DNA of 64,000 nucleotides, taken from NCBI RefSeq assembly GCF_004331675.1, contig NZ_SJSN01000007.1:210387-274386 (forward strand), written 5' to 3'. Source of the DNA: Pedobacter frigidisoli. Its GTDB lineage: Bacteria > Bacteroidota > Bacteroidia > Sphingobacteriales > Sphingobacteriaceae. The number at the start of each line of letters is the position of its first letter. The stretch's first letter is position 1. Shown piece after piece: positions 37,639 through 47,081 of the stretch. The notes below the pieces were generated by a model. It had not been told where the DNA came from, made no database searches, and saw only the letters and a program-made list of their open reading frames with translations. The position numbers and the translations under genes are program-made.

Positions 37639-38105
37639 TTTTTGGTTTAACCGGAAATTTTATGATAATACTACGTACCCTTTCTATTATTCTAACATTA
37701 ACACTTACAGTAATATCCGCAAGTGGACAAGCCGATGATGAAAACATCCGACGAAAAATTGGTTAAAGCTACTGTATTCAACGAATACTCAGCTTCGCCT
37801 CAGCGCCATTTACACCTCATCTTTCCCATGTTCTTCGATTGGTAATACATGCCTTTCTGGAACTTTCCGAGTATTAAATCAATGATTAGCTAGTTAATTC
37901 GGAAAAACCTGATTTTGACATTCTAAAATGTTACAAAACGAATTCCGTAAGCAGCAATAAGTTTTTTTAAATTCGTGTAAATCATCTTTTAGTTTAGGAT
38001 TTCCCAATCCGATACTTCCTATTTCCTATCATCCCATATTAACAATGCTTAATAGTATTTGATTATAAATGCTATGGCAAATTTCTATCTAAAAGGGAAT
38101 AAAAT
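37639..38105. other. Spacer with a pseudogene fragment
   Basis: The 467 bases after the GH97 gene contain a decayed secreted-protein fragment (37662-37845). The rest, 37846-38105, shows only a weak inverted repeat (TTTCCGA..TCGGAAA near 37865-37910) and AT-rich sequence. Confidence 0.5.
37662..37845 (+). pseudogene. Remnant of a secreted NTF2-like protein
   Basis: ATG 37662 opens MIILRTLSIILTLTLTVISA, a good signal peptide, then SGQADDENIRRKIG and a stop at 37766. Shifting frame near 37753 gives KLVKATVFNEYSASPQRHLH to a stop at 37845, and joining the two gives 'DDEN-IR-KLVKAT', the opening of many secreted SnoaL/NTF2-like proteins. It is probably frameshifted and truncated. The intact NTF2-like gene downstream is a different, non-secreted form. 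Confidence 0.45.
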
Positions 38106-38426
38106 ATGGATTTATCAAAACTAACCAATACCAAAGTAAAAGGAGCTTTTGAAGCCTGGCAAAGTGGAGATTCGGCAAAATGGCTTTCTCTATTCACCCC
38201 AGATGCAAAACTGTACGATGATGGCAATCCCCGAGATTTTCACCAGTTTTCTACTCAAACCATCGGGAAAGAAAAATTCACAAGCATCGATCATGTATCT
38301 ACTGATGGATATGAAATTACTGGCAACTTTCATTCTCCGCAGTGGGGAGATTTCAAAACCTATTTTAAATTCAATGGGGATGATAATGGAAAATTTAATC
38401 GTTTAGATATCGGACAAGCAAATTAA
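38106..38426 (+). CDS. Small NTF2/SnoaL-like protein
   Basis: The 106-residue protein reads VKGAFEAWQSGDSAKWLSLFTPDAKLYDDG, a cone-fold NTF2-like opening in which helices hold a pocket, with later strands GNFHSPQWGDFKTYFKFNGD. Such domains bind or isomerise small molecules, and nothing more precise is visible. It precedes the esterase gene by 5 bases, so the two are very probably one operon. Confidence 0.82.
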   Translation: MDLSKLTNTKVKGAFEAWQSGDSAKWLSLFTPDAKLYDDGNPRDFHQFSTQTIGKEKFTSIDHVSTDGYEITGNFHSPQWGDFKTYFKFNGDDNGKFNRLDIGQAN

Positions 38427-38431
38427 AAACC

Positions 38432-39382
38432 ATGAAATACAAATTTGAATTAGCACCTGAGTTGGTGCCTGTTTTAAAAGCTTACACTAGTCAGCCGGCA
38501 CCGCCTGAAGGAACGCCTTTACAAGAGGTTTTCAGAAACAATTTGAAAATGATGGCTGAGCAAGTCGGCGTAAAATCGACCGACGAGTTAACGGTAGAAA
38601 ATAAATACTTCACCAATTCTGACGGCATTGAAACACAACTTCGTGTTTTTACACCGCTAAGTATTGGTTCATCATTACCCTGTATCTTTTGGATGCATGG
38701 CGGCGGAACAATGAGCGGTTTGCCTGAACAAGAAGATTCTACCTTGTACCAAATGGCTTTGGCTATTGGTTGTGTAATCGTTTCAGTAAATTACCGATTA
38801 ACACCAGAACATCCTTATCCTGCACCCATTAATGATTGTTACGAGGGATTGGTTTATGTTTCAGAAAACGCATCGCTATTTAATATTAATCCCGATAAAA
38901 TAGCTGTAGGCGGCGGCAGTGCAGGCGGTTTACTTTCTACTTCATGTGCATTGTTGGCCAGAAAAAATAACAAACCTAAACTTGTACATCAATCATTAAC
39001 CTATCCAATGCTCGACCATAGAGGCATTACAGAAAGTAGTAAAGAGATTACCAATGTTGGTGTTTGGGATAGAGATATGAACCTTTATGGTTTCAGTTGC
39101 TATTTAAAAGATGTAAAAGATAACATCCCAGATCTTGCAATACCAATTTTGGTTGATGACTTGTCGAATCTTCCTCAGACATTTGTTGCAGTTGGTACAA
39201 TGGATGTTTTACGCGATGAAGCCATTGAGTACGCACAAAAATTAGCAGCATCTGGTGTAATTACAGAATTGCATATTTATCCCGGAATGACACATGTTTT
39301 CGATGCGCTGGTTCCTGATTCAAAAGCTGCAAAAGACTTTAATGCTGCCAGGATAAGTGCATTTAAGAGAGCTTTCGAATAG
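38432..39382 (+). CDS. Alpha/beta-hydrolase, hormone-sensitive lipase type esterase
   Basis: The 316-residue enzyme has the oxyanion motif HGGG in FWMHGGGTMSG, the nucleophile GGGSAGG (Ser), the acid in VAVGTMDVLRDEA and the histidine in YPGMTHVFDA. These define HSL-family (Abhydrolase_3) esterases, which split short acyl esters. No signal peptide is seen, so it acts in the cytoplasm. It is closed by a terminator at 39410-39440 and co-transcribed with the NTF2-like gene. Confidence 0.93.
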   Translation: MKYKFELAPELVPVLKAYTSQPAPPEGTPLQEVFRNNLKMMAEQVGVKSTDELTVENKYFTNSDGIETQLRVFTPLSIGSSLPCIFWMHGGGTMSGLPEQEDSTLYQMALAIGCVIVSVNYRLTPEHPYPAPINDCYEGLVYVSENASLFNINPDKIAVGGGSAGGLLSTSCALLARKNNKPKLVHQSLTYPMLDHRGITESSKEITNVGVWDRDMNLYGFSCYLKDVKDNIPDLAIPILVDDLSNLPQTFVAVGTMDVLRDEAIEYAQKLAASGVITELHIYPGMTHVFDALVPDSKAAKDFNAARISAFKRAFE

Positions 39383-39409
39383 CAGTATTTCTCTTAAATT
39401 TCAGTACAT

Positions 39410-39441
39410 AAAACCATTCTAAAATTCTGAATGGTTTTTTT
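39410..39441 (+). terminator. Intrinsic terminator after the esterase gene
   Basis: AAAACCATTC pairs with GAATGGTTTT around a 9-base loop and is followed by more T. Confidence 0.88.
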
Positions 39442-39544
39442 ATGTTCATCAAATTTTTATTCTTAGAATCTGTAATTATTTAACAATTGTAAAATAGTTA
39501 GTTGGCTTTATAATTATGCTTAAATTGCATTACTTTCGCTAATT

Positions 39545-41131
39545 ATGCAGGCAAAATATATCTCCTATCAGGAAACTGGCTCATTTTCGAAATTGGTTTT
39601 AGATTATATCAATAACGAGGAAGAGCTTAAGGCTTTCTACAGTTATCGCCCAGATATGGATGGTTTGGCAGAGGCAATAGAGAAAAGAAACTTCCTAGGC
39701 AATAGAGAAACATTGGTTGAGGTATTAAAAAGCCAATACCAAAATCTAAACCCCAATAAATCAGTTAACAAAAACATCGATCTTTTAGGGCAAGAAAATA
39801 CTTTCACAGTAACAACAGGCCATCAACTTAATCTTTTTACCGGCCCGCTTTATTTTATTTATAAGATTGTAACTGCTATCAACTTGGCTATCGAGTTGAA
39901 GATTGCCCATCCCGACAAAAATTTTGTTCCCATTTACTGGATGGCAACCGAAGATCATGATTTTGAGGAGATTAACCATGTAAGCGTTGATGAAAAAAAT
40001 ATCAGCTGGATTCAAAATACAAATGGCGCAACGGGCAGATTAAGCACTAAAACAGTTGCCGCCGCTGTAACCGCCTATAAAGGTTATTTGGGAATCTCTA
40101 AAAATGGTAAACACATTGCTAAATTGGTAGAAAATGCATACTTAGAACACGATAATTTAGCTGATGCAACCCGGTATTTAGTAAATAATTTATTTGAAAA
40201 ATACGGACTGGTGATTGTAAATGCAGATGAACCATCCTTAAAAAAGCTTTTCGCCAATATTATTACTGCCGATGTTATTGAACATAACAGCGCTAAAAAC
40301 ATCGAACAAAGCTCTAAAAAGCTGGAGGATTTAGGATACAAAACTCAAGTTAATGGACGAGATATAAATTTCTTTTATTTAAAAGATGATTTACGTGAAC
40401 GTTTAATTCTCGAAAACGACAAATACCTTGTCAACCATACCGAAATCAGTTTTACAGAAGAAGAACTTCGGGCAGAAATTGAAGCACATCCAGAACGTTT
40501 TAGTCCGAATGTAGTGATGCGACCTATGTACCAGGAAGTTATTTTGCCAAATATCGCTTATATTGGTGGCGGCGCAGAAGTGGCCTATTGGATGCAGTTA
40601 AAAGCGAATTTTGATTTTTATAAAGTGGATTTCCCTGTGCTTTTACTTCGTAATTCTGCTTTGTTAATCGATCCACGCAGTGCTGAAAACCTTTATAATT
40701 TAGGCTTTTCCTTAGAAGATATTTTTCTTCCCGTGGAGGAGTTGAAAAACATTTGGGTTAAGAGAAACTCAACGGCACAATTAAGTTTGGCTGACGAAAC
40801 GAGGGCAATTAATAGCATTTTCGATCAAATAAAACTCAATGCCTATAAAATAGATAAGACACTTTCTGTATCTACAGATTCGGCCAAGCAAAAGACTAAT
40901 CACTTGTTGGCAAACCTTGAGAAAAAATTATTCAGGGCCGAGAAACGTAAACACGAAACTGCCTTAACTCAAATTGATAATGTTAAGAAAAGGCTTTTCC
41001 CAAGCGGAACAATGCAGGAGAGAACGCTGAACATAGCTCCAATGTATGTTAATTATGGAGAAGATTTTCTTTCTTCCTGTATTGAAAACTTTGAGCCATT
41101 GGGCGGAGATTTTACTTTATTATTGCCATAA
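39545..41131 (+). CDS. bshC: Bacillithiol biosynthesis cysteine-adding enzyme
   Basis: BshC adds cysteine to glucosaminyl-malate, the last step of bacillithiol synthesis. The N-terminal Rossmann-like part includes FTVTTGHQLNLFTGPLYFIYKI and PIYWMATEDHDFEEI, and the mid-region NVVMRPMYQEVILPNIAYIGGGAEVAYW is highly conserved in the family. A coiled-coil C-terminal region follows. At 528 residues the length is typical. bshA and bshB would lie elsewhere. This shows that the organism uses bacillithiol as a low-molecular-weight thiol. Confidence 0.95.
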   Translation: MQAKYISYQETGSFSKLVLDYINNEEELKAFYSYRPDMDGLAEAIEKRNFLGNRETLVEVLKSQYQNLNPNKSVNKNIDLLGQENTFTVTTGHQLNLFTGPLYFIYKIVTAINLAIELKIAHPDKNFVPIYWMATEDHDFEEINHVSVDEKNISWIQNTNGATGRLSTKTVAAAVTAYKGYLGISKNGKHIAKLVENAYLEHDNLADATRYLVNNLFEKYGLVIVNADEPSLKKLFANIITADVIEHNSAKNIEQSSKKLEDLGYKTQVNGRDINFFYLKDDLRERLILENDKYLVNHTEISFTEEELRAEIEAHPERFSPNVVMRPMYQEVILPNIAYIGGGAEVAYWMQLKANFDFYKVDFPVLLLRNSALLIDPRSAENLYNLGFSLEDIFLPVEELKNIWVKRNSTAQLSLADETRAINSIFDQIKLNAYKIDKTLSVSTDSAKQKTNHLLANLEKKLFRAEKRKHETALTQIDNVKKRLFPSGTMQERTLNIAPMYVNYGEDFLSSCIENFEPLGGDFTLLLP

Positions 41132-41136
41132 AAAGT

Positions 41137-41200
41137 TCGAAGTCGGGAGTCCGATGTCCGAAGTTGAACTTGATACCTGTTACTCAATACTTGATACTAA
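41137..41200. repeat. Adjacent AAGTCGGGAGTC and TATCAAG repeats
   Basis: GAAGTCGGGAGTCCGATGTC is followed by CTTGATACCTGTTACTCAAT then ACTTGATACTAAA, and the dehydrogenase ATG comes two bases later. Both families thus occupy its 5' leader. Confidence 0.75.
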
Positions 41201-41201
41201 A

Positions 41202-42287
41202 ATGAACTTCATAACCTTTACAGAAACCAGTCTTCGAACTTTCACCTACAACGTTTTCAAGAAAATGGGTTGTTCTGATGAACATGCCGACCTTGCCACT
41301 GATGTTTTAATTCGTTCTGATTTACGTGGAATAGATTCGCATGGCGTTGCTCGTTTAAGTGGTTATGTTCGCCTTTGGGAAAAGAATAGAATCAATGCTA
41401 CTCCAAATATCAAAATCGTTCATGAAACACCAACCACAGCCACTATAGATGGCGATACAGGATTAGGTTTAGTGGTTGCACCATTTGCGATGAAAGTAGC
41501 CATAGAAAAAGCAGAAAAATATGGTAGTGGATGGGTTTCAGTTAAAAACTCCAACCATTTTGGTATCGCAGGTTACCATGCTTTAATGGCTGTAGAAAAA
41601 GACATGATCGGCATTAGCATGACGAATGCTAGTCCGCTGGTTGCCCCTACCTATGCCAACGAACGCTTGTTGGGAACCAACCCAATGTGTTATGCATTTC
41701 CAGCAGGAAAATATCCACCGGTTATTGTAGATATGGCAACTGCTGCTGCTGCAAACGGAAAATTGGAAATTGCTCAAAGAGCGAATAAAAGTATTCCAGA
41801 TGGCTGGGTTCAAGATAAAAATGGAGAAAATTCAAATGATCCTAACGAGTTAAAAAGCGGCGGATCGTTGTTGCCATTGGGCAGCGACAAAGATCACGGA
41901 AGCCATAAAGGCTATGGCTTAAGTGCTACGGTAGATATTTTGTCAGCTGTGCTTTCTGGAGCGAATTATGGCCCATGGGTACCGCCTTTTGTTGCTTTCT
42001 TAGAGCCCTCGGCAAATCCGGTTGGCGAAGGACTTGGTCATTTCTTAGGTGCCATGAGGGTTGATGGTTTCCGCCCAGCGGAAGATTTTAAAAACCACCT
42101 TGACAATTGGGTTGAGCGTTTTAAAAGTGCAAAAACTGTAGATCCCAATAAAAAAGTAATTATTCCAGGAGAACCGGAATATGAATTTGAACTGGAAAGG
42201 AAAGTAAGTGGAATTCCAATTATTGATGTAGTGGTTAAAGACTTAAATGAACTGGCGGAGAAGTTGGGGATAGATAGCTTGAAATAA
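41202..42287 (+). CDS. Malate/L-lactate/ureidoglycolate-type dehydrogenase (Ldh_2 family)
   Basis: The 361-residue NAD(P)-dependent dehydrogenase has the unusual Ldh_2 fold. SDLRGIDSHGVARLSGYV near residue 40 and the catalytic histidine in VKNSNHFGIAGYHA are signatures, and TNASPLVAPTYANERLLGTNP is the cofactor region. Family members act on malate, lactate, ureidoglycolate or 2-oxo imines, and the substrate is open. ATG 41202 (MNFITFTETSL) is chosen because the upstream extension of the frame consists of repeats. Confidence 0.92.
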   Translation: MNFITFTETSLRTFTYNVFKKMGCSDEHADLATDVLIRSDLRGIDSHGVARLSGYVRLWEKNRINATPNIKIVHETPTTATIDGDTGLGLVVAPFAMKVAIEKAEKYGSGWVSVKNSNHFGIAGYHALMAVEKDMIGISMTNASPLVAPTYANERLLGTNPMCYAFPAGKYPPVIVDMATAAAANGKLEIAQRANKSIPDGWVQDKNGENSNDPNELKSGGSLLPLGSDKDHGSHKGYGLSATVDILSAVLSGANYGPWVPPFVAFLEPSANPVGEGLGHFLGAMRVDGFRPAEDFKNHLDNWVERFKSAKTVDPNKKVIIPGEPEYEFELERKVSGIPIIDVVVKDLNELAEKLGIDSLK

Positions 42288-42334
42288 GCTTTAGCCTATT
42301 AAAAGAATTTGTTTTCTTTAAAGCTATTGACCAA

Positions 42335-42368
42335 AAAAGGCCCGCAAATTTAATTTGCAAGCCCTTTT
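42335..42368. terminator. Bidirectional terminator-like hairpin
   Basis: AAAAGG..GCAAAT pairs with ATTTGC..CCTTTT between convergent genes (dehydrogenase and lepB), with A and T tracts on the outsides. Confidence 0.65.
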
Positions 42369-42388
42369 ATCTATCGTGTTAAATTAGA

Positions 42389-43588
42389 TTAATGAATCCC
42401 CATAAATAATCTACTCCATCTTATCTTATGCAGGAAAGATGCTGTACTATCCCAGCTCATCCAAACGAATAATGCTTTACCAACAATATGATCTTCTGGC
42501 ACAAAGCCCCAGTAACGTGAATCGGCAGAGTTATGGCGATTATCACCCATCATCCAAAAGTAATTCATTTTAAATGTATAGGTTGTTGCAGGTTTATCGT
42601 TGATGTACCAAACACCATTTACCTTTTCTACTTTATTGCCTTCATAAGTTCTAATTGCCCGATAGTAAAGCGGCATTGTTAGGCTATCGATTTTAACCGT
42701 CCAACCTTTGGCGGGTACTTTTATCGGACCAAAGTTATCTCGGTTCCATACACGATTGGGATCGTTCGGAAAAACTCCACCCTGCTCAGGACCAATGGAA
42801 TCTGGACTTAAAGCAACAGATTTAATAAAATCTAATGATCTTAATTTATCTGCCATTTCTGGAGAGGCATTTGCAACATAACTACTAGGATCGCCCACTA
42901 CTTGTTGCATTGTTCCGGTTTCTAAACCAATATCGGTTAGTGTAGTAATATTAAAATCGTTCGTTTTAAAAGAAATTTTGTAAGGCATCATGCCTGTATT
43001 TTTTAATGGCTCGTCTTTTCCATTTACGTTTGCTACACCATTCTTCATGGAAATTACGTCTCCAGAAATGGCAATGCACCGCTTTATAAAGTTTTCACGT
43101 TTATCAACAGGTCTATCTACAATTGTGAAACTGTTTCTTACCTGTTCTCTACCCATTGTTCGAACCATATTGTAATAGCTATCTGCCTGATTTTCTACCG
43201 CAACGGTATCTCCTTCTGGAAAATTGAAAACCACTACATCGTTTCTTTTTATTTCTGATAATCCTGGCAAACGGTGATATTTCCATTGAACGCCATCCCA
43301 ATAGGCTTTGGTTGATGTTGTTAAAGGTAGTGTGTGGTGTGCAAAAGGGAAAGCAACAGGTGTCATTGGAATACGAGCACCATAATTTACCTTACTTACA
43401 AAAAGAAAATCACCTATCAACAATGAGCGCTCCATTGATCCAGAAGGAATGGTATAGGCCTCAATAAAAAATACACGAATAATGGTGGCAGCTACAACAG
43501 CAAAAACAATGGCATCAACCCATTCGCGGGTTTTAGTTTTTTTCTTTTTTGGGGCATCGGTTTTCTTCTGCCAAAATTTGTAATTCAT
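42389..43588 (-). CDS. lepB: Signal peptidase I
   Basis: LepB cleaves signal peptides at the outer face of the inner membrane. One N-terminal helix (WVDAIVFAVVAATIIRVFFI) precedes the nucleophile serine in TIPSGSMERSLLIGD, and the general-base lysine lies in NFIKRCIAISGD. The C-terminal GDNRHNSADSRYWGFVPEDHI is box E. With 399 residues it is longer than most, since a large insert separates box D from box E, as in many Bacteroidota. It is followed upstream by dapB in the same direction. Confidence 0.96.
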   Translation of the reverse strand: MNYKFWQKKTDAPKKKKTKTREWVDAIVFAVVAATIIRVFFIEAYTIPSGSMERSLLIGDFLFVSKVNYGARIPMTPVAFPFAHHTLPLTTSTKAYWDGVQWKYHRLPGLSEIKRNDVVVFNFPEGDTVAVENQADSYYNMVRTMGREQVRNSFTIVDRPVDKRENFIKRCIAISGDVISMKNGVANVNGKDEPLKNTGMMPYKISFKTNDFNITTLTDIGLETGTMQQVVGDPSSYVANASPEMADKLRSLDFIKSVALSPDSIGPEQGGVFPNDPNRVWNRDNFGPIKVPAKGWTVKIDSLTMPLYYRAIRTYEGNKVEKVNGVWYINDKPATTYTFKMNYFWMMGDNRHNSADSRYWGFVPEDHIVGKALFVWMSWDSTASFLHKIRWSRLFMGIH

Positions 43589-43614
43589 ATTTCTATTTGA
43601 TGGTTAAAAGCCTC

Positions 43615-43645
43615 ACACCAACCCTCTCCGGAGGAGAGGGAGCGC
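43615..43645. repeat. C/G-rich element upstream of lepB
   Basis: CCCTCTCCGGAGGAGAGGG is a small hairpin of the CCCTCTCC family also seen at 15353 and 63595. Confidence 0.6.
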
Positions 43646-43717
43646 AAAGCGTTTACGCTATTCGTTTTATTTCTTTTTTTGTCTTTCGGCTTTCGTCTCC
43701 CGACTTACCAACTTTTT

Positions 43718-44452
43718 TTACTCAAAGATATCTGTAATACTAAAAAATCCCTTTTTGTCTTTTACCCACTCTGCCGCTACAACTGCACCTAACGCAAAGC
43801 CTGCTCTGCTATGCGCAGTATGTTTAATTTCAATTTCATCAACCTCGCTACTGTAAATTACGGTATGCGTTCCTGGTATATTTTCTATCCTGTGCGATTC
43901 TATCAACAACTGCTCAGCTTTAGGAAACAATTCTATATTTGTTCCTACAACCTCATTTAACCATTCCGATTTTCTATCTAGATTATCTACAATTCCCTCG
44001 GCAATCGTAATTGCAGTACCACTTGGCGCATCCAGTTTTTGCGTATGGTGAATTTCTTCTACCTGAACCTCGTAAGCTGGATAGTTATTCATCAGCTTTG
44101 CTAAAGTTTGGTTTAATTTAAAGAACAAATTTACGCCAATACTGAAGTTAGACCCATATAGCAAGGTATTGTTACTGCTATTGCAATCATTCTTTACTTC
44201 TTGCAGTTTACCATACCAACCCGTTGTACCAACAACAATTGGAACATTGGCATCAAAGCAGGCATCAATATTCTTTAAAACCGAATCTGGTGTACTAAAA
44301 TCAATGGCAACATCGGCAGCTTTTAAGTTTTGCCTGGTTAAGTCCTCCTGATTATCAACCGTTATTTTTAGAACGATTTCATGACCACGTTCAAGCGCAA
44401 ATTTTTCTATAATTTGCCCCATTTTGCCATATCCTAAAAGCGCAATTTTCAT
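43718..44452 (-). CDS. dapB: 4-hydroxy-tetrahydrodipicolinate reductase
   Basis: DapB makes tetrahydrodipicolinate in the lysine and diaminopimelate pathway. The cofactor loop LLGYGKMGQIIEKFA, the substrate-binding EIHHTQKLDAPSGTA (His-His..Lys) and the C-terminal HTAHSRAGFALGAVVAAEW are diagnostic. The length is 244. It lies with the cell-envelope gene lepB and the chromosome partitioning genes on the minus strand. Confidence 0.97.
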   Translation of the reverse strand: MKIALLGYGKMGQIIEKFALERGHEIVLKITVDNQEDLTRQNLKAADVAIDFSTPDSVLKNIDACFDANVPIVVGTTGWYGKLQEVKNDCNSSNNTLLYGSNFSIGVNLFFKLNQTLAKLMNNYPAYEVQVEEIHHTQKLDAPSGTAITIAEGIVDNLDRKSEWLNEVVGTNIELFPKAEQLLIESHRIENIPGTHTVIYSSEVDEIEIKHTAHSRAGFALGAVVAAEWVKDKKGFFSITDIFE

Positions 44453-44461
44453 GTGATAATA

Positions 44462-45181
44462 TTAAAATGTTAGGGAAAGTTTTAAAGCTGGAGTATTGCT
44501 AAATCCATACACGGTATTGGTATTAATCATTGTTGGTGTAACCTTAAAACTAAGGTCATCATCAATATTAAAAAAATGTAATCGGGCTGCAACATATGCA
44601 TCCACCACATTCGCCAAATAAACCAAGCCATAAGAAAAAAGTACAATTTGTTTATTTCTTCTAAAAGTGTCTTTGCCAGTAGTTATTCCTTGTGTTGAAT
44701 AACGGGATGTAACGCCGTCGGTATTCACAAAGGGCCCGTTAGGATCAGGGCGTCCATTATTGATATCTCTGTATTGAAGTTCTGTTAGGTATAATTTGTA
44801 GTTTTTAGAACTCTCTATAAAAGACATCGTTAGCACCGTAAAACCACCGTAAATGGCAACTATTTTGCCACCTGTATAAATTTTTTGGAAAGTTTGATTT
44901 TTACCCGCTCGTGTTCCATAACCATCATTAAGTAGTTGCATATTGTACAATTGGCCCCAACCTGGAATAATTAAAGACCTGTAAATTGCTTTTCTACCTG
45001 CAACCTTACCAGGATTAACATATTTGGCTTTCATAGAATCTTGCCTAGTCATGGGCGGCCTTACCTTGGTTTTGGCAGTGTCAACCGATTTTACTACAGA
45101 ATCCTTAACTTGAGCTAATGCCAAGTTTACAAACAAACATGTAAATAAAAAAATTAGCGTTAAAAGCTTAGTCCTTTGCAT
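44462..45181 (-). CDS. DUF5683 protein
   Basis: The 239-residue protein has a signal peptide (LTLIFLFTCLFVNLALAQ), a Pro/Lys-rich linker, and then the conserved RKAIYRSLIIPGWGQLYNMQ that I associate with DUF5683, with two hydrophobic helices (IVAIYGGFTVLTMSF and IVLFSYGLVYLANVVDAYVA). Its ATG overlaps the parB stop by one base (TAATG). The parA-parB-DUF5683-dapB-lepB order recurs in this phylum. That it serves the cell envelope is inferred from context. Confidence 0.88.
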   Translation of the reverse strand: MQRTKLLTLIFLFTCLFVNLALAQVKDSVVKSVDTAKTKVRPPMTRQDSMKAKYVNPGKVAGRKAIYRSLIIPGWGQLYNMQLLNDGYGTRAGKNQTFQKIYTGGKIVAIYGGFTVLTMSFIESSKNYKLYLTELQYRDINNGRPDPNGPFVNTDGVTSRYSTQGITTGKDTFRRNKQIVLFSYGLVYLANVVDAYVAARLHFFNIDDDLSFKVTPTMINTNTVYGFSNTPALKLSLTF

Positions 45182-46089
45182 TACCAGTCTAATAATTCTA
45201 AAATTCTATTCAAGTCATCATCACTCATAAAAGGAATTTCTATCGCTCCTTTGCCATTCTGAGTAACTTTTAATTTTACACGAGTGGCAAATTTAGAGGC
45301 CAAATCATCTTGTAATTTCTGGTATTGAAAGGAATTGGCTTTGACTTTAGGTTTATCCTCCACTTTTAGAGGCGAATGTTGCAAGTTGCGAACCATTTCC
45401 TCCACTTTACGAACCGATAAACCTTTTTCTAAAATCTCTTGATGAATGAATAATTGTTTATCAACACCATCTACATTGATTAAAGCACGGGCATGGCCCA
45501 TCGAAATTCTTTGATCGCGAATCGATGCCTGAATGGCTGGCGGAAGTTTTAATAGTCGCAAATAATTAGTAACCGTTGTACGGTTTTTACCAACACGTTC
45601 ACCCAATTGCTCTTGTTTTAAACCCACTTCATCAATCATCCTTTGGAAACTCAAGGCAACCTCAATTGCATTTAAGTTTTCACGTTGAATGTTCTCTATC
45701 AATGCCATTTCCAACATTTGTTGGTCGTTAGCACTGCGAATATAAGCTGGAATTTGCGTTAAGCCTGCCAATTTGGAAGCCCTAAACCTACGCTCTCCAG
45801 AAATTAGCTGATATTTATTGGCACCAGTTTTCCTAACTGTAATCGGCTGGATTAAGCCTTGGATTTTAATAGAATCTGCAAGTTCATTCAGTGCAACCTG
45901 ATCAAACTCGGTACGCGGCTGAAATGGATTGGTTTCAACATCCGTTAAGCTTACATGACTAATATTGCCAATCTGCTCGGTCTCGCTTAAATGATTTACA
46001 TTTTGCTTAGGCGGATGAGTAGATTCGCTATCATCTAAAAGCGCACTTAATCCTCTTCCTAAACCTGTTTTTCGCTGAAAAGATGTCAT
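45181..46089 (-). CDS. parB: ParB chromosome partitioning protein
   Basis: ParB binds parS sites and moves the origin region with ParA. The N-terminal ParB/sulfiredoxin-like domain contains GLIQPITVRKTG and ISGERRFRASKLAGL (CTP-binding motif), followed by the helix-turn-helix LKQEQLGERVGKNRTTVTNYLRLLKL and a C-terminal dimer region. It follows parA by 7 bases. I could not find a parS-like sequence around it. The length of 302 is normal. Confidence 0.96.
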   Translation of the reverse strand: MTSFQRKTGLGRGLSALLDDSESTHPPKQNVNHLSETEQIGNISHVSLTDVETNPFQPRTEFDQVALNELADSIKIQGLIQPITVRKTGANKYQLISGERRFRASKLAGLTQIPAYIRSANDQQMLEMALIENIQRENLNAIEVALSFQRMIDEVGLKQEQLGERVGKNRTTVTNYLRLLKLPPAIQASIRDQRISMGHARALINVDGVDKQLFIHQEILEKGLSVRKVEEMVRNLQHSPLKVEDKPKVKANSFQYQKLQDDLASKFATRVKLKVTQNGKGAIEIPFMSDDDLNRILELLDW

Positions 46090-46096
46090 CTATAAT

Positions 46097-46900
46097 TTAT
46101 AAAGTTGCTGTATCTATATTTTCTTCTTCCTTTAACAAACCGTTTTTCTTCACAATTTCGCGGGCAAGGTTAAGGTAATTTATAGCGCCTTTGCAGTTTG
46201 CATCATGCATAATTACCGAAACGCCGTAACTTGGCGCCTCACTTAAACGGGTATTACGTTGAATAATCGTATCGAAAACCAACTCGTGGAAATGCGTTCT
46301 CACCTCTTCTACCACTTGGTTCGATAAACGTAAACGAACATCGTACATGGTGAGCAAAATACCTTCGATTTCCAACTCAGGGTTTAAACGGTTTTGAACA
46401 ATTTTAATTGTATTTAATAATTTCCCTAAACCCTCTAAAGCAAAATACTCACACTGCACAGGAATAATAACCGAATCTGCAGCCGTTAAGGCATTAATTG
46501 TAATTAAACCCAATGATGGAGAACAATCGATGATAATAAAATCATACTGATCTTTAATTTTCTCCAAAACCGCTTTCATTTTATACTCACGGTTATTGAG
46601 GTTAATCATCTCGATTTCGGCACCTACCAAATCAATATGGGCTGGTAATAAATCAAGATTTGGTGTGTCCGTTTTCTGAATCGCCTGCAAGGGATCGATA
46701 TCGTTGATGATACATTCGTAAATACTGTCTTTTATATTTCGGGGATCGAAACCGATACCAGAAGTCGAATTGGCCTGAGGATCAGCATCTACCAATAAGG
46801 TTTTGTATTCTAATACAGCTAAACTAGCCGCTAAGTTTATAGATGAAGTTGTTTTACCAACGCCACCTTTTTGATTTGCTAATGCAATAATTTTGCTCAT
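46097..46900 (-). CDS. parA: ParA/Soj chromosome partitioning ATPase
   Basis: The deviant Walker A KGGVGKTTSSINLA, Walker A' DADPQANSTSGIG and Walker B FIIIDCSPSLG identify a ParA/Soj ATPase that binds DNA non-specifically when ATP-bound and organises the origin with ParB. The short N-terminus (no helix-turn-helix) is the chromosomal type. With 267 residues it is standard. It shares an upstream region with the divergent flavin reductase gene. Confidence 0.96.
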   Translation of the reverse strand: MSKIIALANQKGGVGKTTSSINLAASLAVLEYKTLLVDADPQANSTSGIGFDPRNIKDSIYECIINDIDPLQAIQKTDTPNLDLLPAHIDLVGAEIEMINLNNREYKMKAVLEKIKDQYDFIIIDCSPSLGLITINALTAADSVIIPVQCEYFALEGLGKLLNTIKIVQNRLNPELEIEGILLTMYDVRLRLSNQVVEEVRTHFHELVFDTIIQRNTRLSEAPSYGVSVIMHDANCKGAINYLNLAREIVKKNGLLKEEENIDTATL

Positions 46901-46971
46901 CTATCTTTCCGAAATTTACGTAACGTTTATTTGGGCTGTGTTATTCATGCGTTTTAATCGGCAAAAAGTTC

Positions 46972-46979
46972 TATTTTTG
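46972..46979 (+). promoter_or_regulatory. Possible -7 promoter element
   Basis: TATTTTTG fits TAnnTTTG and lies about 100 bases before the flavin reductase gene on the same strand. No TTG is present at the expected -33 spacing. Confidence 0.35.
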
Positions 46980-47081
46980 CACTGTTTACGCCCTTTTTCT
47001 CAATCAGCTAAGATACAAACTATATGGCAATTTTAGCATTAAGGAGATTCGGGTTTTAAACATCTTATTAACAATTTCCCT

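Noticed and set aside
41046..41201. Upstream extension of the Ldh_2 dehydrogenase frame
   Set aside because: It overlaps the end of bshC and then runs through two repeat strings. The normal family start fits ATG 41202.
46901..47081. parS site near parAB
   Set aside because: I looked for a TGTTTCACGTGGAACA-like 16-mer in the divergent region and nearby and found none, so no parS is reported.
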